From CAYXDO01 sp964463485 (GTDB lineage Bacteria > Myxococcota > Kuafuiibacteriia > Kuafuiibacteriales > Kuafuiibacteriaceae): a stretch of 62,984 nucleotides of DNA. The notes under the pieces are model-generated. The model did not search any database. It was not told the origin of the DNA and saw only the letters and a program-made list of their open reading frames with translations. The stretch is taken from the NCBI GenBank assembly GCA_964463485.1, contig CAYXDO010000057.1, positions 1-62,984 on the forward strand, written 5' to 3'. Position 1 is the first letter of the stretch. The number at the start of each line of letters is the position of its first letter. Shown here one piece after another: positions 24,774 to 34,147 of this stretch. A program made the position numbers and the translations under genes.

Positions 24774-27029
24774 ATGCCGTCCGTGGCCTTCGGGCCATAC
24801 GAGGTGCTCGCGCGGCTCGCCACGGGCGGAGCGGCGAACATCTTCCTTGCGCGACAGCCCAGTGATGACGGGCTGTATCGGCTCGTTTGCGTCAAGACGC
24901 TCCTCCCTGAGCGCGCGGCCGATCCGGAGTTCGTCGACATGTTCCTCGACGAGGCCCGGATCGCCTCGCGGCTGACCCATCCGACTTGTGTCCGCATCTT
25001 CGACGTGGGCTTCGAGCGCGGCACGTACTTCCAGTCGATGGAGTTCATTCTCGGGGAGACGGTCTGGAACCTGCTCGCCACCGTCGCGCGCATCCGCGTG
25101 GCGCTCCCTGCACCCGTGGTCGCCTCCATCATCGCGTCGGCCGCCGAAGGGCTGCACCACGCCCACGAGCTCGTCGACGACGACGGGCGGCCGTACAACC
25201 TGGTGCATCGCGATGTGTCTCCGCAGAACCTGATGGTGACCTTCGACGGTCACACCAAAGTGCTCGATTTCGGCGTGGCCAAAGCCGAGACCGGGCGCGA
25301 AGCCACCGTGACGGGCATCGTCAAAGGCAAGTTCAGCTACATGTCGCCGGAGCAGATCACCGGCGGCACCATCGATCGGAGGAGCGACCTCTACTCGCTC
25401 GGGATCGTGCTCTTCGAATGCCTGGCTTCGCGGCGGTTGTATCGCGCCGAGTCGCCCGAAGAGATCGCGCGCATGATGATCGAGCGATCCCCGCCGCGCC
25501 TTCGCGATCTCGTGCCGGATGTACATCCGCGGCTCGACGCCATCGCCCACAAGGGGCTGGCGCGGTTGCCCGAGCACCGCTTTCAGTCCGCGCAAGAGAT
25601 GGCGTTGGCGCTCCGAGACTTTCTGGACGAGGTCGGCTTCAAGACGCCCCGCGCCGCGATCCGGCAGCTCACGCGAGAACGTTTTGGGGATCGCGTGGAG
25701 GCTGCACGGGAGGTCTGCGAGCACGCGGCGCTCGGCGACTATGACGAGTCGCGTTTGATGTCGGTGTTCAAGGCCCGAGCGGTCATGGCGCTCGATTTGT
25801 TCCCCAACGAATCGGGCGTCCCGAAGGCGGGCATGGTGGACATTCCGGTGCTTGGGCGCGCGCCCAAGTCTCTCGAGTCCAAACCGGAATCGAAGCCAGA
25901 GTCGAAGGTCGAGCCGTCTCGTCGTCCAAGCACGACGCTCCAGATCGTGGGCGACGAAGCCCGGCGCGTGCAGCAAGAAGCTCAGCGAGCGCGGAGTACC
26001 TACGACGATGCCACGGACATGGCTCATCGACCTCCGGAGCCCACCGAGTCGGAGAGCGACGCGCTTCCCGATTGGGAGTCCGACGCGTCGACCGACGGCT
26101 CGGGCAGCCTCGGGACCGACCTGCCGCTGCCGGAGGTCGCTGCGGCCCTCGCCGAAGCGCTCGCCGAGAAGGCGAAGCCGACCAACGCTCGGCCCGACGT
26201 CGGCACGGAAGTTGGTCCTCAAAACAACCGGCCGGCGACCTCGATCCGCCTGGAGGAGGCTCCGCCCAAATCAGCCAAGCGCGAGGACGAAACCAAGCCC
26301 GAAGCAAGCCGCCTCCGGCGCGATCTGGGCTCGGATCCCAAGGCCAAGACGAAGCAGAACGGGGAGGCCGCCTTTCGAACGATAGGTGAGGAGGCGACCG
26401 GAGAAGGGACCGAGACCGAGAACAGCGGCGTGCAGCTCCGGGCGCTGGAATCGGCGTTCCTCGAGGCCTTTGGCGACGACGCGCCGCAGCAGGGCGCCGC
26501 CAAGAGTCCCGGCTCGCTCTCCGAGAACCCCACCGCGCCGGTGCCCAAGACGCAGGAACCATCGCCGCCGCGCCGCGCCGGATTTTCGGTCAAAGGCCAG
26601 CCTGCGCTCGGCCCGCCGTCGCGGCGTGTGGACCCACCATCTTCCGAACCGTCCGGAAAGCCTCAAGACGCGTGGAGCCGCCCGTCCTCACCAAGATCGC
26701 CTCCGCCGGGCGGAGTCATCGCGTTCAAGTCCGTGCTCACCTCCGACTCGATCCGACCGCCGACGCAGTCGACCGGTGAGCTCGCTGCGTTCGGCGACGT
26801 CGCCACCATCGCGGCGCAAGAGGTCGCGCCGATTCTGAAGCCCCTCGGCGATGAGCCTGGCAAGCCGTTCGTCACCTCGGACGTATCGGCCGAGCGTGTC
26901 ACGTCCGCGCTCGATCCCCACTCGGACGCCTCGGGCTACTCGCTCAAGGTCGTGCTCGCCGCATTTGCGTTCGGCACGATCTTCGGAGGGCTCGCGGCCT
27001 CCGCGATCTGGCTGTTCATGGGCCGCTAG
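24774..27029 (+). CDS. Hanks-type Ser/Thr protein kinase with C-terminal membrane anchor
   Basis: Transmembrane kinase of 751 aa. Start at 24774 places MPSVAFGPYEVLARLATGGA at the front of the kinase fold. Kinase domain about 7-275: Gly-rich loop LATGGAANIF, Lys41 in VCVKTL, catalytic HRDVSPQN (145-152), DFGVAK (165-170), and MSPEQ. The middle is long, disordered and rich in Pro/Glu/Ser (PESKPESKVEPS). The C-terminus is a single membrane segment, VVLAAFAFGTIFGGLAASAI, ending in WLFMGR, so the kinase domain faces the cytoplasm with almost nothing outside. HRDVSPQN in place of HRDLKPEN is common in myxobacterial kinases. The target is unknown; a PP2C phosphatase lies 1.2 kb downstream on the same strand. 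Confidence 0.95.
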   Translation: MPSVAFGPYEVLARLATGGAANIFLARQPSDDGLYRLVCVKTLLPERAADPEFVDMFLDEARIASRLTHPTCVRIFDVGFERGTYFQSMEFILGETVWNLLATVARIRVALPAPVVASIIASAAEGLHHAHELVDDDGRPYNLVHRDVSPQNLMVTFDGHTKVLDFGVAKAETGREATVTGIVKGKFSYMSPEQITGGTIDRRSDLYSLGIVLFECLASRRLYRAESPEEIARMMIERSPPRLRDLVPDVHPRLDAIAHKGLARLPEHRFQSAQEMALALRDFLDEVGFKTPRAAIRQLTRERFGDRVEAAREVCEHAALGDYDESRLMSVFKARAVMALDLFPNESGVPKAGMVDIPVLGRAPKSLESKPESKPESKVEPSRRPSTTLQIVGDEARRVQQEAQRARSTYDDATDMAHRPPEPTESESDALPDWESDASTDGSGSLGTDLPLPEVAAALAEALAEKAKPTNARPDVGTEVGPQNNRPATSIRLEEAPPKSAKREDETKPEASRLRRDLGSDPKAKTKQNGEAAFRTIGEEATGEGTETENSGVQLRALESAFLEAFGDDAPQQGAAKSPGSLSENPTAPVPKTQEPSPPRRAGFSVKGQPALGPPSRRVDPPSSEPSGKPQDAWSRPSSPRSPPPGGVIAFKSVLTSDSIRPPTQSTGELAAFGDVATIAAQEVAPILKPLGDEPGKPFVTSDVSAERVTSALDPHSDASGYSLKVVLAAFAFGTIFGGLAASAIWLFMGR

Positions 27030-27151
27030 CTAGCTAGCCCCGCGGCCATGATCTTTGTTTCGCTGGGGCGTCGCCCAGGTCGGAGCAAGACGCTTTCGCC
27101 TCGTCGATTCTCGCTCTCGAACCTCTCCTCCTGCACTACCTTGGCGGCTCG

Positions 27152-28120
27152 ATGACCAAGCCTCAAGCCATGGTGTTGGCCGCCGGGCTCGGCACTCGCC
27201 TGTGGCCCCTCACCGACGACGTCGCCAAACCTGCCGTTCCGTTCCTCGGGCGGCCCCTGATCGACTGGGTGATCGCGCTGCTCGCTCGCCACGGCATCGA
27301 TCGGGCCGTGGTCAACACACACCACCGAGCCGAGTCCGTGCGCGAGGCGCTAGAGGCTTCGGACCACGGCGTCCGCATCCTCTACAGCCACGAGGAAGAG
27401 ATCCTCGGCACGGCGGGCGCCCTCGAACGCGCGTCCTCCTCGAAGCTGCTCGAGCCAGATCGCCCGGTGTTGATCATCAACGCCAAGTTGTTCACCGACT
27501 TCGATCTCGGCGCGCTCTGGCGCGCTCACCAAGCGTCCGGAGCGCTCGTGACGATGGGCCTGCGACCGAACGCCGAGCGCGAAGCCTTCCGAGAGGTGTT
27601 GACCGAGGCCGACGTCGTGACCGGCTTCGGCGAAGGCCGCGTGCCCAAGGGTCCCTCGCCGCTTCTCTTCACCGGAATTCACGTGCTCGAGCCCGCCGTG
27701 GTCGCGTCGATCGGACCGGGCTTCTCGGACACCGTGTCCGACGTGTACCCGAGGCTGATCGAGGCGCGGCGGGTCTTCGCTCACGTCGAGCCCCGGGGTC
27801 GCTGGTGGGAGTTCTCGACGCTCTCGCGTTACCTCGAGCTTCACCGGCGCGCGGTCTCCGAAGGCCTCTGGCTCGACCCCGCAGGCGTGATCGGCGGACC
27901 GGACGCGGTCGAGCCAGGTGCGGAAGCGCGGCGCTGCGTCCTGTGGCCCGGCGCTCGCGTCGAGCGCGGCGCCTTCGTGGAGGACGCCATCCTCGGTCGT
28001 GACGTCGTCATTCGCTCCGGTCGCCGGGTTTCGCATCAGGTGGTCGTTCGATCCGACCGCGCCGAGCCCGACCCGCGCGGACGTCTCGAAGACGGCCTCC
28101 TGTTCGCGCCCATCGACTGA
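27152..28120 (+). CDS. nucleotidyltransferase-fold sugar-phosphate protein, metal Asp missing
   Basis: Protein of 322 aa with the NDP-sugar pyrophosphorylase fold (MurU/RmlA/GCD1 type). The nucleotide-binding signature AAGLGTRLWPLTDDVAKP (10-27) is intact, followed by VNTHHRAESV and EEEILGTAGAL. In active enzymes the next block reads V(I/V)NGD with the Asp holding Mg2+; here it is LIINAKLFTDFDL (108-120), with Lys at the Asp position. A short C-terminal region (VIGGPDAV, CVLWPGARVERGAFVEDAIL) looks like left-handed beta-helix repeats. It may be a regulatory or altered-specificity relative. It lies between a kinase and a phosphatase on the same strand. Confidence 0.82.
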   Translation: MTKPQAMVLAAGLGTRLWPLTDDVAKPAVPFLGRPLIDWVIALLARHGIDRAVVNTHHRAESVREALEASDHGVRILYSHEEEILGTAGALERASSSKLLEPDRPVLIINAKLFTDFDLGALWRAHQASGALVTMGLRPNAEREAFREVLTEADVVTGFGEGRVPKGPSPLLFTGIHVLEPAVVASIGPGFSDTVSDVYPRLIEARRVFAHVEPRGRWWEFSTLSRYLELHRRAVSEGLWLDPAGVIGGPDAVEPGAEARRCVLWPGARVERGAFVEDAILGRDVVIRSGRRVSHQVVVRSDRAEPDPRGRLEDGLLFAPID

Positions 28121-28196
28121 GAACGACGCTTGACGCGAAGTCCGAGTTCCCGGACTCTCCCGCGGAAGCCCGGTCCCTCGGGATCGGCGAGGCTCC

Positions 28197-28961
28197 ATGA
28201 AGCTGCGCGCTGCAGGTCTCAGTCACGTCGGAATGAAGCGGACTCACAACGAGGACGCCCTCTGCCTCCTCTCCGAGTACAGCCTCTACCTCGTCGCCGA
28301 CGGCATGGGCGGACACTCATCGGGCGAGGTGGCCAGCCGCATGGCCGTCGAGACCATCTCGAGCTTCTTCCGCATGACCACTCGCGACGAAGAAGCCACC
28401 TGGCCCTTCAAAGAAGAGCGAAACCTCCGCTACGACGAGAACCGGCTCGTGGCCGGGATCAAGTGGTCCAACCGGCGGATCTACGAAGCAGCCTCCAGGG
28501 AGCCCAAATACAAAGGCATGGGCACCACGATCGTCTCGGCGTTTTTCACTCAGGGCGGCGCCTACCTCGGTCACGTCGGCGACTCCCGCGGCTATCGAAT
28601 CCGCGGCGGACGTATCGAACAAATCACCGAAGACCACTCTCTGCTCAACGACTACATCAAGGCCAACAAGCTCACCCCCGAAGAGATCGAAGCGTTTCCG
28701 CACAAGAACGTCATCGTCCGCGCCCTCGGCATGAAAGAGGTCGTCCAGGTGGACGTGAACCGCCTGGATCCCAAGCCCGATGACTACTACCTGCTCTGCT
28801 CGGACGGGCTATCGGGCATGGTGAACGACCACGACATCCAGGAGATCGTCACGTCCAGCCGTGACGTGAAGGTCGCGTGCAAGGAGCTCGTCGACGCGGC
28901 CAACGCCGCCGGCGGCACCGACAACGTCACCGTGGTCTTGATTCAACTGTTGGGCGATTGA
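28197..28961 (+). CDS. PP2C-family Ser/Thr protein phosphatase
   Basis: Soluble metal-dependent phosphatase of 254 aa. PP2C motifs in order: GMKRTHNEDAL (12-22), YLVADGMGGHSSGE (31-44) carrying metal Asp, GMGTTIV, HVGDSRGYRIR, LLCSDGLSG and GGTDNVTVV at the C-terminus. All expected metal Asp residues are present, so it should be active. It is a stand-alone stp/prpC-like domain. With three Ser/Thr kinase genes within 6 kb it is a likely antagonist of at least one. It is convergent with the PEGA kinase gene, with 46 bases between them. Confidence 0.96.
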   Translation: MKLRAAGLSHVGMKRTHNEDALCLLSEYSLYLVADGMGGHSSGEVASRMAVETISSFFRMTTRDEEATWPFKEERNLRYDENRLVAGIKWSNRRIYEAASREPKYKGMGTTIVSAFFTQGGAYLGHVGDSRGYRIRGGRIEQITEDHSLLNDYIKANKLTPEEIEAFPHKNVIVRALGMKEVVQVDVNRLDPKPDDYYLLCSDGLSGMVNDHDIQEIVTSSRDVKVACKELVDAANAAGGTDNVTVVLIQLLGD

Positions 28962-29007
28962 GGCAGCGCACGAACGACGATCGCGAGTCGCGAACCGAAA
29001 AAGCGAG

Positions 29008-31305
29008 CTACTCTTCCTTGAGCTCTTCGAGCTGGTGCGCGAGCTCGTCGCGTTTGGCCACCGACCGCTTGTAGCGCGTCTTCGCCTCGTCGAACGCGTT
29101 CTGAGCCCTCACTCGGCGCGAGACCTCGTGTGAGTTTGTCCGGGCCTCGCGCTCCGCGACCTCCTCGGCCGCTTCCATCTCTCGCCGTTCCAAGCGAATG
29201 CGCTCATCCAACTCGGCGATCCGCGCCTCGAGCTTGGCGACCCGCTCCCCGACCCCGCCGGCTCCAGGTGTGCTCTTCGGCTTGAGCTCGACCTCGATTT
29301 GCCGGCGCTTGTCGGTCGCTCCGAGCTTCGTTCGATAGGGTAAGTAGCCCTCGACGCTGATCTCGATGGCGACGGCCTGCTTGTCCGGCACCAGCGCCGA
29401 GAACAGCGGTGTGTTCCCGATGGCGACGCCGTCCACCTTCACCTCCGCGCCCGACGGAGTCGACAAGATCTCCATGGCTCGCGCCGGCTTCAACTCGACC
29501 AGCGCGCTGGTCTGCTCTGCGGCTACGTCGAGGGTCGCTGGAGCGAAGCCGTCGAGCTCCACCGTCACCCTGGTCGTCTCTCCCGGAGCCATCGGCGGGA
29601 GCTCGAGCGGCGTTACGCCCGGAAGGCGACGCCCGTCGATCGACACACGCGCTCCCGCCGGCTTCGAGGTCAGCGGAATCAGCTTCGTCGGCGCGAGGTG
29701 AAAGCGGATCGCCGCGGCCATCGTGTCTCCAGGAATCGTGACCAGCGCCCGCGCGGGCTCGGGCTTGGTCCCATGTTTCTCCACGCTCACAGCGATGGGC
29801 TTACCGACCTGCTGATTCACGATCTCCGCTGGCGTCGAGTACGTCGTTGGCGCGCCGTCGAGGAAGATCCGAGCGCCGGCAGGCTCCGAGTCCACCCGAA
29901 GCCTCCCCACCCGCGGCGCCTCGAACGAAGGTGCGGGGGCCGGACGGATCTCTTCGGCATGGGCCTCCTCGGCTTCGTCCTCCTCTTCCACGTCGCGCTG
30001 ATTGAGCCAGATGCGAACGCCGACGACTCCCGCCGCGAGCGCCAAGACCAACGCGACGTTGCGTCCAAAGTGACTGGGCGCTTCCTGCTGGACGATGGTG
30101 ACGGGTCGCAGCGGCGGAGGCTCCGGCGCAGCCGAAGGGCCGCGGGTCTTCGAGGCAGCGCGCGGTGTCGCGCCTCCTTCGGGCGCCCACGCGCCTTGAC
30201 CGGGTTGCCAACGCGGCGCCACGTCGCCTCCCCGCGGAGCCTCACCTCCGAGCACCTTCGGACGCGTCGTCGGGAGCGTTCGCGCGGCTTCGAGCTTTGC
30301 CGCGACCTCGTTCATCGACGCGAATCTCTCCTCCGCCGTCTTCGACATCGCTCGCAACGCGATCGCCGCGATCGCTTGGGGCACATCGTCTCGAAGGGTT
30401 CTCGGGTTCGGAGGAGGCGTCCGAACATGCTGCATGAGCAACTGCGCGACCTGCTCCGACGCAAACGGCAACCGCCCCGTGAGGAGCTGAAACAGCAACA
30501 CGCCGAACGAGTACTGATCGCTGCGCGCGTCGGTCTCCGCCGGGCTCAAGATCTGCTCCGGCGACATGTACGAAGGCGTCCCGAGGATCGATCCCGTCTG
30601 CGTAAGCTTCGTCGCGTCTACACCGCCGCCGGCCTTCGCGATCCCGAAGTCCATGATCTTGGGGACCTCGGATCGATCGGGCCCGGGCACGATGAAGACG
30701 TTGGCGGGCTTGAGGTCGCGGTGAACGATGCCGAGCTGGTGGACCGCCGCGAGGCCGCGCGCGATTCCTACGGCGAGAGCCGTCGCACGGTCAATCGGGA
30801 GCGGGCTCTCTTCTCGGATCAAGGCGTCGAGCGGCTTGCCCACGAGGAGCTCCATCCACACGAAGGATCGACCCGAATCGGTCGTCTCCAGGCCGTGTAC
30901 GCGAATCACGTTCGGATGGTCGATCCCTCGCACGGTCTCCGCTTCGCGACGCAGGCGAGCCACGAAAGTGCGGTCCTCGGCGATGGCGTCGAGCAGGAGC
31001 TTGACGGCGAAGCGGCGCCCGACGCGGTCCTCGACCTCGTAGACGTCGCCTTGGCCACCCTTGCCGAGCCTCTTGACGACGCGAAGCTCCGAGCTCAGCC
31101 AGGTGCCCGTCGCGAGCTCTTCGGACTCCGCCTTGCGGCCGTCCGTGGGCCCTTGGGATCTGTCCGCGCGGACCGCCGTGTCGACCCACGGGAGCTCTTC
31201 GGGCTGGGACGGTGAGCTGCCGAGCACCGTCGAGCCGAGGTTGGCGCCCGAGCCTCCTCTGGGCGGAGGCGCCCCAGAAGATCCCGAGGAGCCGCGTCCG
31301 TTCAT
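29008..31305 (-). CDS. Ser/Thr protein kinase with PEGA repeats (kinase 2 of tandem pair)
   Basis: Membrane kinase of 765 aa. Cytoplasmic kinase domain 74-340: loop GKGGQGDVYEV (81-91), Lys102, HRDLKPAN (195-202), DFGIAK (219-224), MSPEQ. A Pro-rich linker leads to one membrane helix (about 416-434, VALVLALAAGVVGVRIWL). Outside are three PEGA modules, recognisable by SEPAGARIFLDG, SKPAGARVSIDG and STPSGAEVKVDG, then a coiled coil (EARIAELDERIRLERREMEA) to the end. PEGA domains are surface beta modules, so the layout suggests sensing of envelope or extracellular signals. Its ATG overlaps the preceding kinase stop by four bases (ATGA), so the two are co-translated. Confidence 0.95.
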   Translation of the reverse strand: MNGRGSSGSSGAPPPRGGSGANLGSTVLGSSPSQPEELPWVDTAVRADRSQGPTDGRKAESEELATGTWLSSELRVVKRLGKGGQGDVYEVEDRVGRRFAVKLLLDAIAEDRTFVARLRREAETVRGIDHPNVIRVHGLETTDSGRSFVWMELLVGKPLDALIREESPLPIDRATALAVGIARGLAAVHQLGIVHRDLKPANVFIVPGPDRSEVPKIMDFGIAKAGGGVDATKLTQTGSILGTPSYMSPEQILSPAETDARSDQYSFGVLLFQLLTGRLPFASEQVAQLLMQHVRTPPPNPRTLRDDVPQAIAAIALRAMSKTAEERFASMNEVAAKLEAARTLPTTRPKVLGGEAPRGGDVAPRWQPGQGAWAPEGGATPRAASKTRGPSAAPEPPPLRPVTIVQQEAPSHFGRNVALVLALAAGVVGVRIWLNQRDVEEEDEAEEAHAEEIRPAPAPSFEAPRVGRLRVDSEPAGARIFLDGAPTTYSTPAEIVNQQVGKPIAVSVEKHGTKPEPARALVTIPGDTMAAAIRFHLAPTKLIPLTSKPAGARVSIDGRRLPGVTPLELPPMAPGETTRVTVELDGFAPATLDVAAEQTSALVELKPARAMEILSTPSGAEVKVDGVAIGNTPLFSALVPDKQAVAIEISVEGYLPYRTKLGATDKRRQIEVELKPKSTPGAGGVGERVAKLEARIAELDERIRLERREMEAAEEVAEREARTNSHEVSRRVRAQNAFDEAKTRYKRSVAKRDELAHQLEELKEE

Positions 31306-33950
31306 TCACCCTCCACGTCGTTCACACGATTCATGATCGTCGACCGGAACTCATCGAACTCCGTTCGCGCCTGCTCCTCTTCCTGCTCGAGATCCTCGAC
31401 CTTCGCACGCGCCGCGTCGAAGACGTTTTGTGCCTTCGACATGAGCGCGATGTTGGCCGTGCGGGAGTCCTGAACGCGTTCGTACACTTCCTCCGCCTTC
31501 TTGAACTTCGCCCGCGCTTGGCGCAGGGAGGCCACCGCGACGTTGAGCCTCCGCTCGAGATCGCGGGCGGTCTCCTTCTCGTCGTCGGACATCGGCATCG
31601 CCATGAGCGGCAATGGTTTGAGGTCCGTCTGGATACGCTTGTCGCGGAACTTCTTTGGAAAGCTCTTCTGGAACTTTTCGAAGCCGGCTCGAGTGAGCTT
31701 GAGCGCGAAGGTCCGATCGCCCGGGACTTGCGCTTGAAAGATGGGCGTCACACCGAGCTCGATCCCGTCCAGCCAAACTCTCGCGCCCGGTGGCACGCTG
31801 AGAATCTCGATCGTCCGAGAAGACTCGAGCGCCACGGAAGCCACCGTGGGCGTCTCGGTGCGTGCATTGATCACGAGCTTCGCGGGAAGGTGATCGAGCA
31901 GGTCGACGGTGAGCGTCGAGCTCGTCCCGAGCGCGATCGGCGGGAGACTCAGCGGCGTAATCCCAGCCACGTTCACACCATCCATCTTCACCACTGCCCC
32001 AGGCGGAATCGACTCCACCCGAAACACCCTCGAAGGCATGAGCAAGAAACGCACGGCGGTGCGCTTCAGATCTGGCGGGACCGAAACCGTCGCCACCCTC
32101 GGCACCGCAACCCGCCCGGGCATCGACACCGTGATCTTCATGGGCGTGGACGCCGGGATGTTCTCGAGCCGCGCCGGAGTTCGAAGACCCGCGGATTGGT
32201 CGTTGAGAACGATTTCGGCCCCAGGAGGATCGGACTCGACCTCCACGAACCCGATCGGATTCTCTTCGACCTTCGGCTTCTTCTCGCGCTGAAACGCAAT
32301 CACCACGACGAGCACGGTCAGCGCGATCGCGCCGCCGATCACTTTGAGCGCCAACGGAAGGAGCTCCTTCAGCCGATCCTCCCAGGGGTCCTCGATCTTC
32401 GAGGAGCCGCGCGGTTTTTTGACCTTCGCCCAGTCGACGAAGAGCCGCTCCTCTTGGGCGGGTAAGCCGAGCGCGCCGGGCTGGCCGGACTGCCCCGGCA
32501 GCGGGAGCTTCGGGGACGGCTTGGGTGCTCCGGGGCTGCTTGCGCCTCTAGGCGCCGGCGTGCCCGCCTTGCTCGACCCTCGCGGCAACGGCCCCGGCCC
32601 CGGCGCTGCGCCTCCGCCGAAGTCCGGCATCTGCACACCCGAAGGAATCGGAGGGTCTTCGGTGTCGATGACCGCGACCCTCTCGAGAAATTCGGTGGGC
32701 CAGCCGAAGTAGGCCGCCGCTGCGGGCTCCTTCTCCTGATCGCTTGGCGCCCAATCCTGCTCGACGAAGCTGAGCTCCTCCAGGTCGGCCATCGGCGGAG
32801 GCGGCAAGGAAGCGAGGAGCTCGCGCTGAGACTTCGGTCGGTCCTCTTCGTCGGCGACGACGGTCGGCTCGGAGCCCCCGGCGCTTGGCCCCATGAGCGT
32901 GGACCCCATCGGCATCGACGCGAGCTCCAGCATCGACACGGTGTGAGCGGGCGTCATGTCGCCAGGGTTGACCGACGGGAACTGCGAGCTCGTCCCCGCT
33001 TCGGCCACCTGCGCCGGGTTGCTCTCCGTCGGAAAGTAGATGCCAAAGACGTGCTTCAGAAACCGTGAAAGCGAATCGCGGGCCGGCAGCTTCTCCGCGA
33101 TCTGACCGAGCTCCTCGGCCACCATGGCCGCCTTGGCGGGGCGGACGTCCGGGTCGATCGAAGTCAACCGCATCACGAGGTCTCGAAGCTCCGCCGGGCA
33201 ATCTCGCCGGATCGCCAGCAGGTCTCGCACGCGCTCCGGGAGCTTCAAGACATTCAAAGGCACAGCGGAGTTGGCGCTCACCCGGCGCGCCGAAATGAGC
33301 TCGGCGAGCACGATCCCCACCGCGAACAGGTCCGCGCGGGCGTCGATGACCTCGCCCATCGCCTGCTCGGGAGCCATGTAGCCCAGCTTTCCTTTGATGC
33401 CAGGCCCCCGCGTGACCTCCGCTCGCGCCTCGTGACGCGCGATGCCGAAGTCCGCGAGCTTAGTGATGCCCTGACGAGAGACCAAGATGTTCGCCGGGCT
33501 CACGTCGCGGTGCACGAGGTTCAAAGACGATCCATCGAGGGACGTCAGCTCGTGGGCGTACGCGAGCGCGTCCGCGACCTCACGGCCGAGCTCGACCACC
33601 GCTCGCAGCGGCAGCCACCGGTCTTGTTTGGCCAGCCCGCGGCACAACACGGACAGGTTCAACCCATCGACGAGCTCCAGGGCCATGTACGCGAGCCCTT
33701 CGATCTGACCGAAGTCGAAGGTCTGAACGATGTGCGGATGGTTCAGCAGCGCGGAAACGCGCGCCTCGTCCATTAGCAGGCGCTGGTACCGGTCGTCCCC
33801 TACGAACTCCCTGGCGACCCGCTTCAGCACACACGGCTTCACGAAGCCCTGAGGCCCCACTTGATGGGCCAAAAAGACCTCGGCCATGCCTCCGGCCCCG
33901 AGAGGACGAATGATCCGGTAGCGCCCGAAGGACGTCGCAGTGTCGGCCAT
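31302..33950 (-). CDS. Ser/Thr protein kinase with PEGA repeats (kinase 1 of tandem pair)
   Basis: Membrane kinase of 882 aa, same plan as the next gene. Start at 33950 puts MADTATSFGRYRIIRPLGAG at the beginning of the kinase domain. Motifs: GAGGMAEVF (18-26), Lys43, HRDVSPAN (147-154), DFGIAR (167-172), MAPEQ. After a long Pro-rich linker comes a helix VIGGAIALTVLVVVIAF, three PEGA modules (SDPPGAEIVLND, SIPPGAVVKMDG, SVPPGARVWLDG) and a C-terminal coiled coil. The two proteins are probably ancient duplicates and may form hetero-oligomers through their coiled coils. The divergent neighbour is an ECF-type sigma factor gene. Confidence 0.95.
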   Translation of the reverse strand: MADTATSFGRYRIIRPLGAGGMAEVFLAHQVGPQGFVKPCVLKRVAREFVGDDRYQRLLMDEARVSALLNHPHIVQTFDFGQIEGLAYMALELVDGLNLSVLCRGLAKQDRWLPLRAVVELGREVADALAYAHELTSLDGSSLNLVHRDVSPANILVSRQGITKLADFGIARHEARAEVTRGPGIKGKLGYMAPEQAMGEVIDARADLFAVGIVLAELISARRVSANSAVPLNVLKLPERVRDLLAIRRDCPAELRDLVMRLTSIDPDVRPAKAAMVAEELGQIAEKLPARDSLSRFLKHVFGIYFPTESNPAQVAEAGTSSQFPSVNPGDMTPAHTVSMLELASMPMGSTLMGPSAGGSEPTVVADEEDRPKSQRELLASLPPPPMADLEELSFVEQDWAPSDQEKEPAAAAYFGWPTEFLERVAVIDTEDPPIPSGVQMPDFGGGAAPGPGPLPRGSSKAGTPAPRGASSPGAPKPSPKLPLPGQSGQPGALGLPAQEERLFVDWAKVKKPRGSSKIEDPWEDRLKELLPLALKVIGGAIALTVLVVVIAFQREKKPKVEENPIGFVEVESDPPGAEIVLNDQSAGLRTPARLENIPASTPMKITVSMPGRVAVPRVATVSVPPDLKRTAVRFLLMPSRVFRVESIPPGAVVKMDGVNVAGITPLSLPPIALGTSSTLTVDLLDHLPAKLVINARTETPTVASVALESSRTIEILSVPPGARVWLDGIELGVTPIFQAQVPGDRTFALKLTRAGFEKFQKSFPKKFRDKRIQTDLKPLPLMAMPMSDDEKETARDLERRLNVAVASLRQARAKFKKAEEVYERVQDSRTANIALMSKAQNVFDAARAKVEDLEQEEEQARTEFDEFRSTIMNRVNDVEGE

Positions 33951-34147
33951 GGAACGCGAAGACACTAACCCCACGGGCAAAAAGGCTCCAGTCGACGCGC
34001 CTCATTCGACGCTGCGCCCAGGGAAGCCGCTGGATTGACAGAGCCCTGCGAATCCAGCGGGTTGAACGAGGACCGCGACTCCTGCTGGGGCAAAGCCGCG
34101 CCGCGACACCATTTCGCTTCCTCCGCCGCCCTTGGTAAAATCGCCGC

